Origin: JANNXY01 sp964472605
GTDB taxonomy: Bacteria > Patescibacteriota > Minisyncoccia > Phycocordibacterales > CAIZIN01
DNA: 47,088 bases
Assembly (NCBI GenBank): GCA_964472605.1
Contig: CAYYLG010000003.1
Coordinates: 1-47,088 of the forward strand
Direction of reading: 5' to 3'
Positions 1-8,585 of the stretch are shown piece after piece; positions within the stretch are counted from its first letter, which is position 1, and the number at the start of each line of letters is the position of its first letter. The notes beneath the pieces were generated by a model. The model was not told where the DNA came from. It saw only the letters and a program-made list of their open reading frames with translations, and ran no database searches. Position numbers and translations under genes: made by a program.

Positions 1-335
1 GGATCACGCTTTAGCATTCCAGCCTTCTTAACGATTTTTTTCAAAGTCTCGTCAGTTTTAACAAGTAGTCTCGCAAGACCATGACGCACAGCCTCAGCTT
101 GAGAATGTATACCACCACCCTTTACCATTACTGTAATCTTACCCTTCTTATCGATCTTGGCCTCAACAAATACAGATTCTATAACATGCTGTAGTTCCTT
201 TGTTGGGAAGTATGTAGCAAGATCCTTGCCATTGATTGAAATAGAATACTTACCGTCCTCGATACGAACACGTGAAGTACTTGTCTTTCTTCGTCCCACT
301 GCCTCTGTATATGTATGTTTAGCTTTTGTTGTCAT
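1..335 (-). CDS. rpsI: 30S ribosomal protein S9 (uS9), 3' end outside window
   Basis: Small-subunit protein S9, whose C-terminal tail reaches the P-site tRNA. The reverse strand from the ATG at 335 reads a typical S9 start (MTTKAKHTYTEAVGRRKTS) followed by the conserved RVRIEDG, GKDLATYFP and GGGIHSQAEAVRHGLARLL segments. About 111 codons are present; the basic C-terminal tail lies beyond the window edge. It is the last visible gene of the rpmJ-rpsM-rpsK-rpsD-rpoA-rplQ-rplM-rpsI run and starts 11 nt after the rplM stop. No Shine-Dalgarno sequence precedes the ATG, only AT-rich sequence. Confidence 0.96.
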   Translation of the reverse strand, partial: MTTKAKHTYTEAVGRRKTSTSRVRIEDGKYSISINGKDLATYFPTKELQHVIESVFVEAKIDKKGKITVMVKGGGIHSQAEAVRHGLARLLVKTDETLKKIVKKAGMLKRD

Positions 336-346
336 ATATAAATAAA

Positions 347-691
347 TTATTCAGTAACTTTTAGGTTCTTGATCATTATTGCCTGCAATTTGTTTTTTGG
401 AAGCATGCCTTTTACAGCGCGACGGATAGCCTCAGACATACCCTTTGTCTCCTTGATCTTTGATAGAGTCTGAATGTTTAGACCACTTGGAAATCCTGAG
501 TAGTTCTTGTATGTCTTGTCACGAAGTTTAGCTTCTGTTACAGAAAGCTTTCCTGCATTTATAACCTCAACTGTAACCTGAGGGGCTTTGTTTCGAGCAA
601 ATTCTACAGAATTTTTTCCAACAAGAATCTTTGCAGCCTCACTTGCTACTCTACCCAACTTCTTTCCTTGTGCGTCTATAGTGTGTTTCAT
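347..691 (-). CDS. rplM: 50S ribosomal protein L13 (uL13), short form
   Basis: Large-subunit assembly protein L13. The sequence shows the family core: DAQGKKLGRVASEAAKIL, the VEVINAGKLSVTEAKL strand, KTYKNYSG and the RRAVKGMLPKNKL motif. From the ATG at 691 it is 114 residues, against about 142 in E. coli: it lacks roughly a dozen N-terminal residues and the C-terminal tail after the KLKV motif. An in-frame upstream ATG (733) would overlap rplQ and add residues foreign to L13, so 691 is chosen; it lies 4 nt after the rplQ stop. Such trimming is usual in reduced Patescibacteria ribosomes. Confidence 0.95.
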   Translation of the reverse strand: MKHTIDAQGKKLGRVASEAAKILVGKNSVEFARNKAPQVTVEVINAGKLSVTEAKLRDKTYKNYSGFPSGLNIQTLSKIKETKGMSEAIRRAVKGMLPKNKLQAIMIKNLKVTE

Positions 692-695
692 AAAA

Positions 696-1049
696 TTATA
701 CAAATTGAATATAAGCCATCTTACTAGCATCATTCTTACGTGGATCTGTCTTTATAATACGAGTGTAGCCACCAGAACGTTTTTCATAACGTGGACCAAT
801 CTCCTTAAATAGTTTAGCTACAGCCTTACCGTTGTGACCAATAACTGATACAGCATGCTTCCTGTTTCCTATAGTGTCAGCCTTTGCCTTTGTGATTAGT
901 TTTTCTACGAATGGACGTAGTTCACGAGCCTTAGCGTCAGTTGTCTTGATAGTTTCCTTATCAATTAGAGACACAGCAAGAGTTCTAAGTAGAGCAAGTC
1001 TCTGCTTCTTTTCGCGACCTAGTTTTCTGTTTGCATTATGATGTCTCAT
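696..1049 (-). CDS. rplQ: 50S ribosomal protein L17 (bL17)
   Basis: Large-subunit protein near the exit tunnel. The 117-residue product begins with the diagnostic MRHHNANRKLGREKKQRLALLR and contains the L17 core LIDKETIKTTDAKARELRPFVEKLITKAK. It ends with a short tail (GGYTRIIKTDPRKNDASKMAYIQFV) typical of L17. It lies between rpoA and rplM, the classical alpha-operon order. There is a 49-nt gap to rpoA and no obvious Shine-Dalgarno sequence. Confidence 0.97.
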   Translation of the reverse strand: MRHHNANRKLGREKKQRLALLRTLAVSLIDKETIKTTDAKARELRPFVEKLITKAKADTIGNRKHAVSVIGHNGKAVAKLFKEIGPRYEKRSGGYTRIIKTDPRKNDASKMAYIQFV

Positions 1050-1098
1050 TTCTTTAGTGGATTGTTACTTTACCTGAAATTTCTTTTCTTATCAAGTT

Positions 1099-2064
1099 TT
1101 ATTGTCTTAGTGACAAGTTTAGCTTTGCAAGAGCCTTTTTAATCTCCTGGATACCCTTTGTTCCAAGACCCTCTATATCTAGGATATCTTCTTCCTTCTT
1201 TCTTGCTAGACCACCAGCTGTACGGATATTTGCATTTGTAAGAGCGTTGATTGTTCGTGGTGAAAGATCAAGGGATTCAACACGAGTTTTCATAACCTCA
1301 TCCATATCTTCCTTAGAAACTGAAGACTCATCCTCAACCTTAACCTCTGGAGCGTGGATTTGCTCAACCTCTTCCTTGAAACCAACGATAGCCTTGAGCT
1401 GAGAAATCATGATACTTATTGATTTTTCTAGAGCTTCTTTTGGTGTAATTGTTCCATCTGTTTCGATTGAAATACTAAGACGATTGAAGTCTGTTCTGTC
1501 TCCAACACGCATGTTCTCAACTTCGTAACTTACACGCTTGATAGGTGTAAATGATGCATCTAGTGTGATAGCACCTACATCAACACGTTCCTTTTGTATA
1601 ACTTCCTTTGGAACATAACCGATTCCTTGTTCTACAAGCATTTCAACGTCGAATTCTGTAGATTTGTCTGTAACTGAAGCAATGTGCTGATCTAGATTTA
1701 TTACCTCAACTTGACCCGGAGCCTTGATATCTGCTGCTGTAACATCCTTTATACCCTTTACCTTGATGGTGATTGTCTGAGGCTCATCTGTAAGTAGCTT
1801 GATACGAATCTTCTTTAGATTCAGAAGAATGGTTATAACATCCTCCTTTACTCCAGAAAGAGTAGAAAATTCATGACTAACACCAGCAATTTTAACCTTT
1901 GTAATAGAAGCACCTGGTAGAGATGACAGAATTATGCGACGAAGTGAGTTGCCTAGTGTGTGTCCATAACCAGGATATAGAGCATCTATTTCAAATGATC
2001 CAAAGTTATTTTCCTCTTTAACGATTCTTGGTTTTGATGGTAATGATACGTTGATGTCAGCCAT
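1099..2064 (-). CDS. rpoA: DNA-directed RNA polymerase subunit alpha
   Basis: Alpha subunit that nucleates RNAP assembly and contacts upstream promoter DNA. The 321 residues contain the alpha-NTD, including GYGHTLGNSLRRIILSSLPGASIT (about 32-55) and the VGAITLDASFTPIKRVSYEVE region. A charged linker follows (about 220-255), then a full alpha-CTD with the helix-hairpin-helix pattern (LDLSPRTINALTNANIRTAGGLA and LDIEGLGTKGIQEI). Length is normal for bacteria. It sits between rpsD and rplQ as in most bacterial S13-S11-S4-alpha-L17 operons. Confidence 0.98.
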   Translation of the reverse strand: MADINVSLPSKPRIVKEENNFGSFEIDALYPGYGHTLGNSLRRIILSSLPGASITKVKIAGVSHEFSTLSGVKEDVITILLNLKKIRIKLLTDEPQTITIKVKGIKDVTAADIKAPGQVEVINLDQHIASVTDKSTEFDVEMLVEQGIGYVPKEVIQKERVDVGAITLDASFTPIKRVSYEVENMRVGDRTDFNRLSISIETDGTITPKEALEKSISIMISQLKAIVGFKEEVEQIHAPEVKVEDESSVSKEDMDEVMKTRVESLDLSPRTINALTNANIRTAGGLARKKEEDILDIEGLGTKGIQEIKKALAKLNLSLRQ

Positions 2065-2135
2065 GTGATTTTTGTTAAATTAATGCAAGTTAATATTCTA
2101 CCTTAATAATTATATATTGGCAATATAAACTCCGT

Positions 2136-2744
2136 CTATCTCTTGTAATATTCCAAAACTGAAGTCAAACTGAAAGGCACCTCAACCGGATTGTATGCTG
2201 GCGCAGCAACAACATTTATGAGTTTCTTTTCTGGATCAAGTTTGAGCCAAGCTGGGATAGTTGTATCTTTTGTCTTTTCAACAAGATTTTGGAATGGAGC
2301 TTTATCCTTACTTCCATCACGAACTGCTATAACATCACCCTTCTTAACACGGCAAGATGGAACATCTGTCTTAACACCGTTTAGTGTTATGTGACCATGA
2401 GATACAAGCTGACGAGCTAGGAATCGAGTATGAGCAAGACCACCACGAAGCACAGCGTTATCTAGACGAGATTCTAGAAGGGACCAAAGTTTTTCTTCAG
2501 GCTTAGCAGAAGCAGCCTTTAGTACCTCATTGATATAGTTCTTAAATTGTCTCTCACTTACAACATAAGTGAAACGAACCTTTTGCTTTTCAAGACGCTG
2601 AACTGCAAAGTCTGTCTTAGGACGACCTGCACCCTTGCTAGCGGTCTTATTTGATTCTCTTATTGCATACTTCTTACCCTGTGTTTTTTCGAACACTTGA
2701 GCACCGAGACGTCTTGCTATTTTGTATTTTGGTCCTACTTTCAT
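2136..2744 (-). CDS. rpsD: 30S ribosomal protein S4 (uS4)
   Basis: Primary 16S rRNA-binding protein. The 202-residue product starts MKVGPKYKIARRLGAQVFE and contains the S4-type RNA-binding core with ESRLDNAVLRGGLAHTRFLARQLVSHGHITLNG. The N-terminus lacks the four zinc-binding cysteines of C+ S4 proteins, so this is the zinc-independent type. It lies 18 nt downstream of rpsK, and the leader before the ATG is AT-rich without a Shine-Dalgarno sequence. Confidence 0.97.
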   Translation of the reverse strand: MKVGPKYKIARRLGAQVFEKTQGKKYAIRESNKTASKGAGRPKTDFAVQRLEKQKVRFTYVVSERQFKNYINEVLKAASAKPEEKLWSLLESRLDNAVLRGGLAHTRFLARQLVSHGHITLNGVKTDVPSCRVKKGDVIAVRDGSKDKAPFQNLVEKTKDTTIPAWLKLDPEKKLINVVAAPAYNPVEVPFSLTSVLEYYKR

Positions 2745-2762
2745 GATATATAAATATTATTA

Positions 2763-3185
2763 CTATACGCGACGAGGCTTTTTAGGCTTCGGTCCGTTAT
2801 GAGGAACTGGTGTTTCGTCCTTAATTGAAATAATGGTAATCCCCTTTGCAACAAATGAACGAATAGCCGCTTCACGACCTGAACCTACACCCTTCACTAC
2901 TACTGCAACCTCTTTCATACCCATAAGATGCGCCTTAGCAGCAAGAGTTTCACCAATTTTAGCAGAAGCAAATGGAGTTCCTTTTTTTGCACCTTTGAAT
3001 CCCATAGAACCAGATGTTGCCCAGCCAAGAGTGTTACCCTTTAGATCGGCAAGAGTAACCATAGTGTTGTTATATGTAGATTGAACATTCAAAATACCGG
3101 TCTCTACCTTTCTCTTTGATCCTGTAGTTGCCTTTTCCTTAACTACTGCATCTCCCTCTGTTTTTGCTATACGAATTTTTCCCAT
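2763..3185 (-). CDS. rpsK: 30S ribosomal protein S11 (uS11)
   Basis: Platform protein of the 30S subunit. The 140 residues contain the family signatures ILNVQSTYNNTMVTLADLKGN, WATSGSMGFKGAKKGTPFA and VKGVGSGREAAIRSF, and the basic C-terminal KKPRRV. A lysine-rich N-terminal extension of about 25 residues precedes the core. It sits in the conserved rpsM-rpsK-rpsD order with an 8-nt gap after rpsM. Confidence 0.98.
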   Translation of the reverse strand: MGKIRIAKTEGDAVVKEKATTGSKRKVETGILNVQSTYNNTMVTLADLKGNTLGWATSGSMGFKGAKKGTPFASAKIGETLAAKAHLMGMKEVAVVVKGVGSGREAAIRSFVAKGITIISIKDETPVPHNGPKPKKPRRV

Positions 3186-3193
3186 ATTATTTA

Positions 3194-3574
3194 TTATTTC
3201 TTATCAGCTGCCTTACGTCCTGATCCCATAGTCTTTCTAACATTTCCACGAACTGTTCTAGAGTTAGTCTTTGTTCTCTGGCCATTTACTGGTAGACGAC
3301 GAGCGTGTCTATTACCACGATAAGCTTTGATATCCTTTAGACGCTTAACGTTTGCAGCAATTTCACGCTTTAGATCACCCTCAAGCTTTAGGACTTCTAG
3401 TATGCGACGAATTTCATTTTCCTTTTCTGTAGATAGATCCTTTGCTTTTGCACCAAAATCAACACCAACTTCCTTTAGAATACTTTGAGCCCTTGAACGA
3501 CCAACACCATAAAGCGTTGTAAGTGCAATTTCTAGTCTTTTTTCATCTGGGATGGTAATACCGAATACTCGCAT
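3194..3574 (-). CDS. rpsM: 30S ribosomal protein S13 (uS13)
   Basis: Head protein of the 30S subunit that contacts P-site tRNA and S19. The 126-residue sequence opens MRVFGITIPDEKRLEIALTT, contains the HhH-like LYGVGRSRAQSILKEVGVD and ends with the tRNA-contacting basic tail (RNHARRLPVNGQRTKTNSRT, then GRKAADKK). It follows rpmJ in the classical order. Confidence 0.98.
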   Translation of the reverse strand: MRVFGITIPDEKRLEIALTTLYGVGRSRAQSILKEVGVDFGAKAKDLSTEKENEIRRILEVLKLEGDLKREIAANVKRLKDIKAYRGNRHARRLPVNGQRTKTNSRTVRGNVRKTMGSGRKAADKK

Positions 3575-3589
3575 GTAAATATAAATTAA

Positions 3590-3703
3590 TTAACCTTGAC
3601 GTTCCTTGTGACGAGAGTCTTTGCATACCACATATAAGTAGCCCTTACGTCGGACTACTTTGCAGTTAGCACATCTTTTTTTGACAGATGATTTGACCTT
3701 CAT
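3590..3703 (-). CDS. rpmJ: 50S ribosomal protein L36 (bL36), zinc-binding form
   Basis: A 37-residue protein read on the reverse strand from the ATG at 3703 to the TAA at 3590. It has the full L36 zinc pattern: CANC (C11, C14), then C27 and H32 in VVCKDSRHK, with the usual basic start MKVKSSVKKR. Its position between infA and rpsM is the canonical one. It is the first gene downstream of the promoter at 3722-3750. It is too short for most ORF filters but is clearly genuine. Confidence 0.96.
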   Translation of the reverse strand: MKVKSSVKKRCANCKVVRRKGYLYVVCKDSRHKERQG

Positions 3704-3721
3704 GTTTAATAAAGTTTTGGC

Positions 3722-3750
3722 ATTCTAGCACAGGGCTAAAAAAGTATCAA
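3722..3750 (-). promoter_or_regulatory. Sigma-70-type promoter of the rpmJ-rpsI ribosomal operon
   Basis: On the minus strand a -35 box TTGATA (3745-3750) is followed, after a 17-nt spacer, by a -10 box TAGAAT (3722-3727). The expected start is near 3715, giving a leader of about a dozen nt before the rpmJ ATG at 3703. The -35 box overlaps the infA stop codon. Assigned from consensus and spacing only. Confidence 0.6.
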
Positions 3751-3980
3751 GCTCTTTTTATAATTCTTCCTCGTCCACCGTATGGATCGATCTGAATTGT
3801 TACTGTATCACCAATAAGGACCTTGATTTTATTGATTCTCATCTTACCAGCCAAGTAAGAAAGGATAACCCTACCGTCCTCTAACTCAACGCGAAATAGT
3901 GTATTTGGTAGCGCCTCTATTACCTTACCGGTAGCTGCCTCCATTCCTCCTTTATTTCCCGCTTGTAAGTCTTCTGACAT
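3747..3980 (-). CDS. infA: Translation initiation factor IF-1
   Basis: S1/OB-fold factor that occupies the 30S A site during initiation. The conserved core GKVIEALPNTLFRVELEDGR, LAGKMRINKIKVLIGDTVTI and the closing DPYGGRGRIIKRA are clear. The start at 3980 gives 77 residues (MSEDLQAGNKGG plus core); the usual length is about 72. A longer in-frame start at 4019 would overlap the upstream gene and add residues not seen in IF1. The ATG at residue 13 of this model is also possible, with a GGAGG one nt before it, but the spacing is poor. The stop is TGA, which argues against a recoded genetic code. Confidence 0.93.
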   Translation of the reverse strand: MSEDLQAGNKGGMEAATGKVIEALPNTLFRVELEDGRVILSYLAGKMRINKIKVLIGDTVTIQIDPYGGRGRIIKRA

Positions 3981-4011
3981 GTGGATATATAGAATAACAG
4001 TAAAGTCAGAA

Positions 4012-5379
4012 TTAATCAACTATAACTCTAATCCTTTCTGTATCAACAGGTAAACTTGGCATCCAAATTGGTTTAACAACCACCTCAGCCTTTTGAATAT
4101 CTGTGAAATCAGAGATAATTGGAACGATATTTTTCTTAGATTGCCCCGCAATTGCATTAGCCAATTTTTCTGTATCTATTTTTGCTTTTATGGTTGTTTT
4201 TCCAATCAAATTCGCACTAACAGATGAACTAGCATTCTCTTTAAAAGACGCAAGAGATAGCCCATCATAAGAAGTGATCTCTATATTCTGGCTAATTGGG
4301 TCAGATAGTTTCTTTGTAATATTCCTCTCAATATCCTGTCTTTGGAATATATAGGTCTTGATGCTTCCAGATAATGCAACCAAAGCCATTTCCTTGTTCG
4401 ATGAATCTTTTATTTCTATCTGCTTAAGTTCAAATTGCTCGGCTCCTTTTATTAAGACAAAGTCCTTAGGCACCCTTGCTGAAACATCTGCAATTAGTTT
4501 CGCTTTTAGCTCTGATTCGAGATCCTTTGATATCTTACTTAGGTCTGCATCAGAAGGAACCTTCCTTATACCTGAAGATCCACCCTCAATAGGAGTTGAA
4601 CTTCGTGCGTAAAATCCTGAAAATTTTGGAGAGCCCTTGAACCCTGGAATGGTAAAATCAGTCTCTTTACTATTATACGCTTCACCAGGAACATCAGCAG
4701 TAACAATTGCTTCTACTGACCCAGGTGTAAGCTTGCCATCAATGGTCTTTTGACCCGGAACAATAACCGCTTTACTAATTCGATAAATCTTACCATTTGT
4801 TGCCTCAAATCTTGTATTGGCCACCAGTTCTTGAGAAGCTGTACTGAAATTGTTGTATATAATTATCTTGCCAGAGGCCTTGGTTGTAACTGTCTTTTCT
4901 CCAGTTGCTTTAACCTCCTTCGATACTGATGTGTCATAGTTAACAACATCGTACATTATCTCGTCTGGTGCAGGTTTACCTTTTGCTATAAAACTATAAC
5001 TAAGATCAGTCTCAGATTGCTTTGGGCTTATAGTCACTATCGCACTATGTAGTGTCTTGCTCAAAACAAACCCAGCACCTATAAGTAATGCGAAAAATAT
5101 AATTATTGCTGGCAATTTACTCTTTTTCTTGCCACGAATATGTCCCAATGATTCGAAATACCCATCTGGGATATGTGACTCCTCATGCTCGTCTATCGCC
5201 TTTTTTGTCTTAACAAATATTTCCGCCTTTGTATTATCTGCTGGCTCAGCGGGTTCCTCGTGATGTTGTCTGGTGTGAGCACGGCTTAGTCGTGGTGCAA
5301 TATGCTTATCAGGAACTGGTATATCTCTAATCGAGCGTTTTCGTTCTGGTGGAATTATGTCGTTAAATTTATTTTTCAT
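4012..5379 (-). CDS. Baseplate J-like single-pass membrane protein (Patescibacteria family)
   Basis: 455 residues. A charged, proline-rich N-terminal cytoplasmic part (about 1-90) is followed by one membrane helix (about 90-110: KLPAIIIFFALLIGAGFVLS) and a long extracytoplasmic domain. That domain contains the segments GKIIIYNNFSTASQELVANT, GKIYRISKAVIVPG and VTADVPGEAYN, which I associate with the baseplate-J/gp47-like proteins common in Parcubacteria. The role is unknown; a structural role in a surface or contractile-like assembly is only inferred from the fold name. The gene sits directly upstream of infA and downstream of an actin-like gene, and may be cotranscribed with both. Confidence 0.65.
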   Translation of the reverse strand: MKNKFNDIIPPERKRSIRDIPVPDKHIAPRLSRAHTRQHHEEPAEPADNTKAEIFVKTKKAIDEHEESHIPDGYFESLGHIRGKKKSKLPAIIIFFALLIGAGFVLSKTLHSAIVTISPKQSETDLSYSFIAKGKPAPDEIMYDVVNYDTSVSKEVKATGEKTVTTKASGKIIIYNNFSTASQELVANTRFEATNGKIYRISKAVIVPGQKTIDGKLTPGSVEAIVTADVPGEAYNSKETDFTIPGFKGSPKFSGFYARSSTPIEGGSSGIRKVPSDADLSKISKDLESELKAKLIADVSARVPKDFVLIKGAEQFELKQIEIKDSSNKEMALVALSGSIKTYIFQRQDIERNITKKLSDPISQNIEITSYDGLSLASFKENASSSVSANLIGKTTIKAKIDTEKLANAIAGQSKKNIVPIISDFTDIQKAEVVVKPIWMPSLPVDTERIRVIVD

Positions 5380-5405
5380 ATTTTTGCTTATTTTAGCTTA
5401 TCTTA

Positions 5406-6536
5406 TCATTTTTTATTTGCTGAAAGAACAGAGATTTCCACCAAAGGATCAATATAATTTATTGGTTGCCTAATTTTAATTGAATCTCTATAGCCCTTTG
5501 CTGTATAAGGATCAATAACAGATATTGAATTATTACAGAGAAAATTCTTTAAAAAATAAATACTTATATCCCTGTATGATTCTGGATATATGCATATAAT
5601 AGATTTAATACCTTCTATTGATTCACCAATATCGAATAAAGCTTTATTCACTTTTAATCTCAGAGACTTCATTGAGTTATTGATGGTATCTAGTTCGGTC
5701 TTTGTTGGAACACGTTCTCCTCTAGATAATGAAAGTATATGAGAAAAAGCAACTGATTCATTCTCGTGTACCTTTAACGCAATGCCCCTGACCAATGTCT
5801 CAATACCAACCGGTACAGAAACAGAATCCTTACGTTCAATATGGTTATATATAGCAATCTCAACGGTCTCACTACCGAAAGAAATTGCAAACATTTTAGA
5901 TTCAGCACCCACAAAAGGTATGAATACATCAAATAGATCAAATTCTGTTGCGTGTATAACATCTGTTTTAACAACACTATGTAAGCTTTCCTCTATTTTT
6001 TCCAAGAAAGTTTTATCCACTAAGGTTCTTTGCAACCTGCATGAGAAAAACTTGGCAGATTTACCAAACATATTTGGGGTTACATAACCGTTTATGTGCA
6101 TATTTGATATGCGACTTGCAACAACTTTAAAATTATCCTCCTTGCCAACCTTATTATGCTCAGTGTCAATTATGTTATTTACGTACTCCTCAGTTAAAAT
6201 GAATTCCTTTTCACCTCTATGAGAAATATATTTAGACTCCTCATGCGACCAAAGTAATGAATGTACTATTGTTGCGTGTACAAATTCATATAGCTCACCA
6301 TTCTCCCTGATAAATGGTAAAACACTATTTACAAGTAGGTTTTTGAATAGAGTATTCACCTTATCAAAAATTCTTTTTGCACTTGGATGTCTCTTGTAAA
6401 TTAAATTATCACGAACTGCAAAGATTATTTCTGGTTTTTCCTTACGCAAATAGATAGCACAAGAAACAGAATGTGCTTCAACGGTGCAGACAATGTACGC
6501 CGGCTCTTTAACTTTGCGCGATGAAAAAAGACCCAT
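5406..6536 (-). CDS. Actin-fold (FtsA/PilM-like) protein, putative
   Basis: 376 residues without membrane helices. The pattern suggests an actin/HSP70-like ATPase of the FtsA/PilM type: an N-terminal strand pair YIVCTVEAHSVSCAIYL like a phosphate-1 loop, a central MFAISFGSETVEIAIYN like a phosphate-2 motif, then SVPVGIETLVRGIALKV, comparable to the segment after the phosphate-2 loop in FtsA. The canonical DxGxxxT motifs are degenerate, so ATP binding is uncertain. It lies between the ABC exporter terminator and the baseplate-J-like gene. A -10 box only 6 nt upstream of the ATG suggests a leaderless mRNA. Confidence 0.5.
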   Translation of the reverse strand: MGLFSSRKVKEPAYIVCTVEAHSVSCAIYLRKEKPEIIFAVRDNLIYKRHPSAKRIFDKVNTLFKNLLVNSVLPFIRENGELYEFVHATIVHSLLWSHEESKYISHRGEKEFILTEEYVNNIIDTEHNKVGKEDNFKVVASRISNMHINGYVTPNMFGKSAKFFSCRLQRTLVDKTFLEKIEESLHSVVKTDVIHATEFDLFDVFIPFVGAESKMFAISFGSETVEIAIYNHIERKDSVSVPVGIETLVRGIALKVHENESVAFSHILSLSRGERVPTKTELDTINNSMKSLRLKVNKALFDIGESIEGIKSIICIYPESYRDISIYFLKNFLCNNSISVIDPYTAKGYRDSIKIRQPINYIDPLVEISVLSANKK

Positions 6537-6542
6537 GTCTAA

Positions 6543-6548
6543 ATTGTA
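6543..6548 (-). promoter_or_regulatory. Extended -10 box of the actin-like gene (leaderless start)
   Basis: On the minus strand TGA-TACAAT gives an extended -10 element (TACAAT at 6543-6548) whose last base is 6 nt from the ATG at 6536. Transcription would begin at or next to the start codon. No convincing -35 box is seen. Confidence 0.45.
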
Positions 6549-6562
6549 TCACGAATAAAACC

Positions 6563-6600
6563 ACAAAATAAAAAGCGTATGTGTATTTCTACACATACGC
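6563..6600 (-). terminator. Intrinsic terminator of the ABC exporter gene
   Basis: Perfect 10-bp inverted repeat: GCGTATGTGT (6575-6584) and ACACATACGC (6591-6600) with a 6-nt loop. On the minus strand it is followed by a U-rich run (6563-6574 reads TTTTTATTTTGT). It lies a few nt after the ABC gene stop at 6607. Confidence 0.88.
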
Positions 6601-6606
6601 AAACTT

Positions 6607-8475
6607 TCAGAACCTCATTCCTTGAGCATCCGCAAGAGCACGGAATTCAAAGGAATTGTCATAAAGTTCTTTGAGTGAGCTAGCGACGAAAGCAACCTGA
6701 CTTTCATCAGAAGCAATCGAGCTAACCGGCTTCAAAAACACAAACTTGTTGCATAGTTTCTCAACGGTATTTAACCTGTGTGCCACCACAAGTGCACTTG
6801 TGCTATGTGACAAGGCTTGCTCGAGACCCAGCTGAACTTCGCGTTCAGTAACAGAATCAAGTGCAGAAGTAGCTTCATCAACAATAAGTAACCTTGGGTT
6901 TGCAATTACTGCTCTACCTATAGCTAAACGCTGACGCTGACCCCCAGAGAGTTCTATACCCTTTTCACCGACAATGGTATCGAGACCATGAGTAAGCCTG
7001 TCTCCAAAATCAATCTGGAGTAGCCTCATGGTTTCCCATAGCTCATCATCAGTGATTGTTTTTTGTCTTTCATCGGACAAACCATAGGTAAGATTCATCC
7101 GAATACTTCCATTGAACACGACAGGTTCCTGTGGAATATAACCCACATTACAAAGAAACGATCTCAGCTTTACATCCTTTAGATTTGTTCCATTTATTAG
7201 GATTTCTCCAGATGAAGGATCAGAATGTCTAAGAACCAGATTCATAATTGTTGATTTACCTGCACCAGATGAACCAATAAGTGCTACTTTCTCACCAGGA
7301 AGTATCGAGAATGTTACTTTCTGAATAGCTGGTTGGCGTAGTGCATCATTTTTCCTGCATGGATGAGTATAACTTACGTCGCGTAAGTCTATTCTTATAC
7401 CATCATTTGGCATTATAATAGTTTTACCGTTTTCACCATTGTATTCCGGCTTTATCGATAAATACCTTATTCCTGAGCTAATAACTGGAAGATTCCAATT
7501 AACTTGAAACTCAATATCACCTAATCGCCAGATATTGTCACAGACACTATTTGCCCATGAATACAGTGGGTATAAAAGACCGATATTCCAACTACCAATC
7601 CAGACCTGGTATGCTCCCCATGCCATAATAAGCACGAGCCCAATTGCGTTTACTGTACTACGGTATTTGCAAATATTTATATACCATACCCAAAATTTCC
7701 TATCTTCGTTCATTACTGAACTAAATTTCTCATCGATATCCTCGATTTCAAAATGATCTTTAGCTATAGATCTGATAAATGTGACCGTCTCCATGCTTTC
7801 TGTTGTTCTGTTGCCAATTTCCCTAAAGCACTCAGACAATGGTTTGCAGACCTTCATTGTTTTAGAGCTAAGATAAATTGACCAAACCACATAATGCAAT
7901 ACAACTGCCACAACAATAAGCCCAGCGACCTGACTCAAAAAGAGCAAACCGATCATTGGAATTATTAGGTTGAAAATAGTTGGTAAACCATCAAATAACA
8001 CAACTTGCTGCAGATGCAGAATTTTACTTTTAGCTTTGTCAATAAAATTCACTGACAATCTATCTGCATGCAAAACATGTTGTGCTGGAGACTTTTCATA
8101 AAAAAGTTCCATTATTCTACGGTTCATCCTTGTCCAATGTAGACCAATAATCCATTCTCTAGCCTTATCTTTACTACGCTCAAAATATTTCTTAACAAGG
8201 ACACTTGTAAGAAATGCTATGAGTGCATAAATAACCATTTGTTTATCTTTTAAGACTAGTCCTTTGAATATATAACTTGTTATATATGGCATCACAGAGC
8301 TCATTGCTATGAGCATAAATGAACCAAATATAACTCGCCTAATCCAAATTCTACTTTCCTTTGTGGTTATGTTTTCCCACATCCATTTCATGACATTTCC
8401 GATGTCCTTAAGTGGACGAAGATACTCATTGACTGTGTTTGGCAATTCTCTATCCAATTCGACCGATTTATTCAT
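6607..8475 (-). CDS. ABC exporter, fused permease and ATPase (MsbA/lipid or multidrug type)
   Basis: 622 residues. The N-terminal membrane domain has helices around 48-70, 82-98, 165-200 and 275-305. The nucleotide-binding domain has Walker A GSSGAGKST (401-409), Q-loop GYIPQEP, signature LSGGQRQRLAIGRA, Walker B LLIVDEATSAL and H-loop VVAHRL. It is a half-transporter expected to homodimerise. No C39 peptidase domain is present, so the substrate cannot be named; lipids, peptides or drugs are all possible. The gene is preceded by a leader of about 240 nt with a short ORF and a strong hairpin (see 8586-8714 and 8539-8567), and is closed by the terminator at 6563-6600. Confidence 0.92.
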   Translation of the reverse strand: MNKSVELDRELPNTVNEYLRPLKDIGNVMKWMWENITTKESRIWIRRVIFGSFMLIAMSSVMPYITSYIFKGLVLKDKQMVIYALIAFLTSVLVKKYFERSKDKAREWIIGLHWTRMNRRIMELFYEKSPAQHVLHADRLSVNFIDKAKSKILHLQQVVLFDGLPTIFNLIIPMIGLLFLSQVAGLIVVAVVLHYVVWSIYLSSKTMKVCKPLSECFREIGNRTTESMETVTFIRSIAKDHFEIEDIDEKFSSVMNEDRKFWVWYINICKYRSTVNAIGLVLIMAWGAYQVWIGSWNIGLLYPLYSWANSVCDNIWRLGDIEFQVNWNLPVISSGIRYLSIKPEYNGENGKTIIMPNDGIRIDLRDVSYTHPCRKNDALRQPAIQKVTFSILPGEKVALIGSSGAGKSTIMNLVLRHSDPSSGEILINGTNLKDVKLRSFLCNVGYIPQEPVVFNGSIRMNLTYGLSDERQKTITDDELWETMRLLQIDFGDRLTHGLDTIVGEKGIELSGGQRQRLAIGRAVIANPRLLIVDEATSALDSVTEREVQLGLEQALSHSTSALVVAHRLNTVEKLCNKFVFLKPVSSIASDESQVAFVASSLKELYDNSFEFRALADAQGMRF

Positions 8476-8538
8476 GATTTATCTATGTTTTGGTTTTTGT
8501 TTGTTTGTGTTTATTTTAAAGAGCTTACGATACAAAAG

Positions 8539-8567
8539 AACATACAACATCACGCTTGTGGCGCGAT
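8539..8567 (-). promoter_or_regulatory. Candidate attenuator hairpin in the ABC exporter leader
   Basis: A near-perfect 12-bp stem (ACAACATC.CGC paired with GCG.GATGTTGT, one G-U pair) closes a 5-nt loop. On the minus strand it is followed by the mildly U-rich ATGTTCTTTTG. It lies between the 42-codon leader ORF and the exporter start codon, where a transcription attenuator would be expected. Termination efficiency cannot be judged from sequence, and it could be only a structured spacer. Confidence 0.45.
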
Positions 8568-8585
8568 GTTGTGATTATTCGAGGT

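Noticed and set aside
588..812. The many ORFs opposite or out of frame with real genes, such as this one over rplM/rplQ
   Set aside because: They mirror conserved genes, have no family features and lack promoters; treated as shadows.
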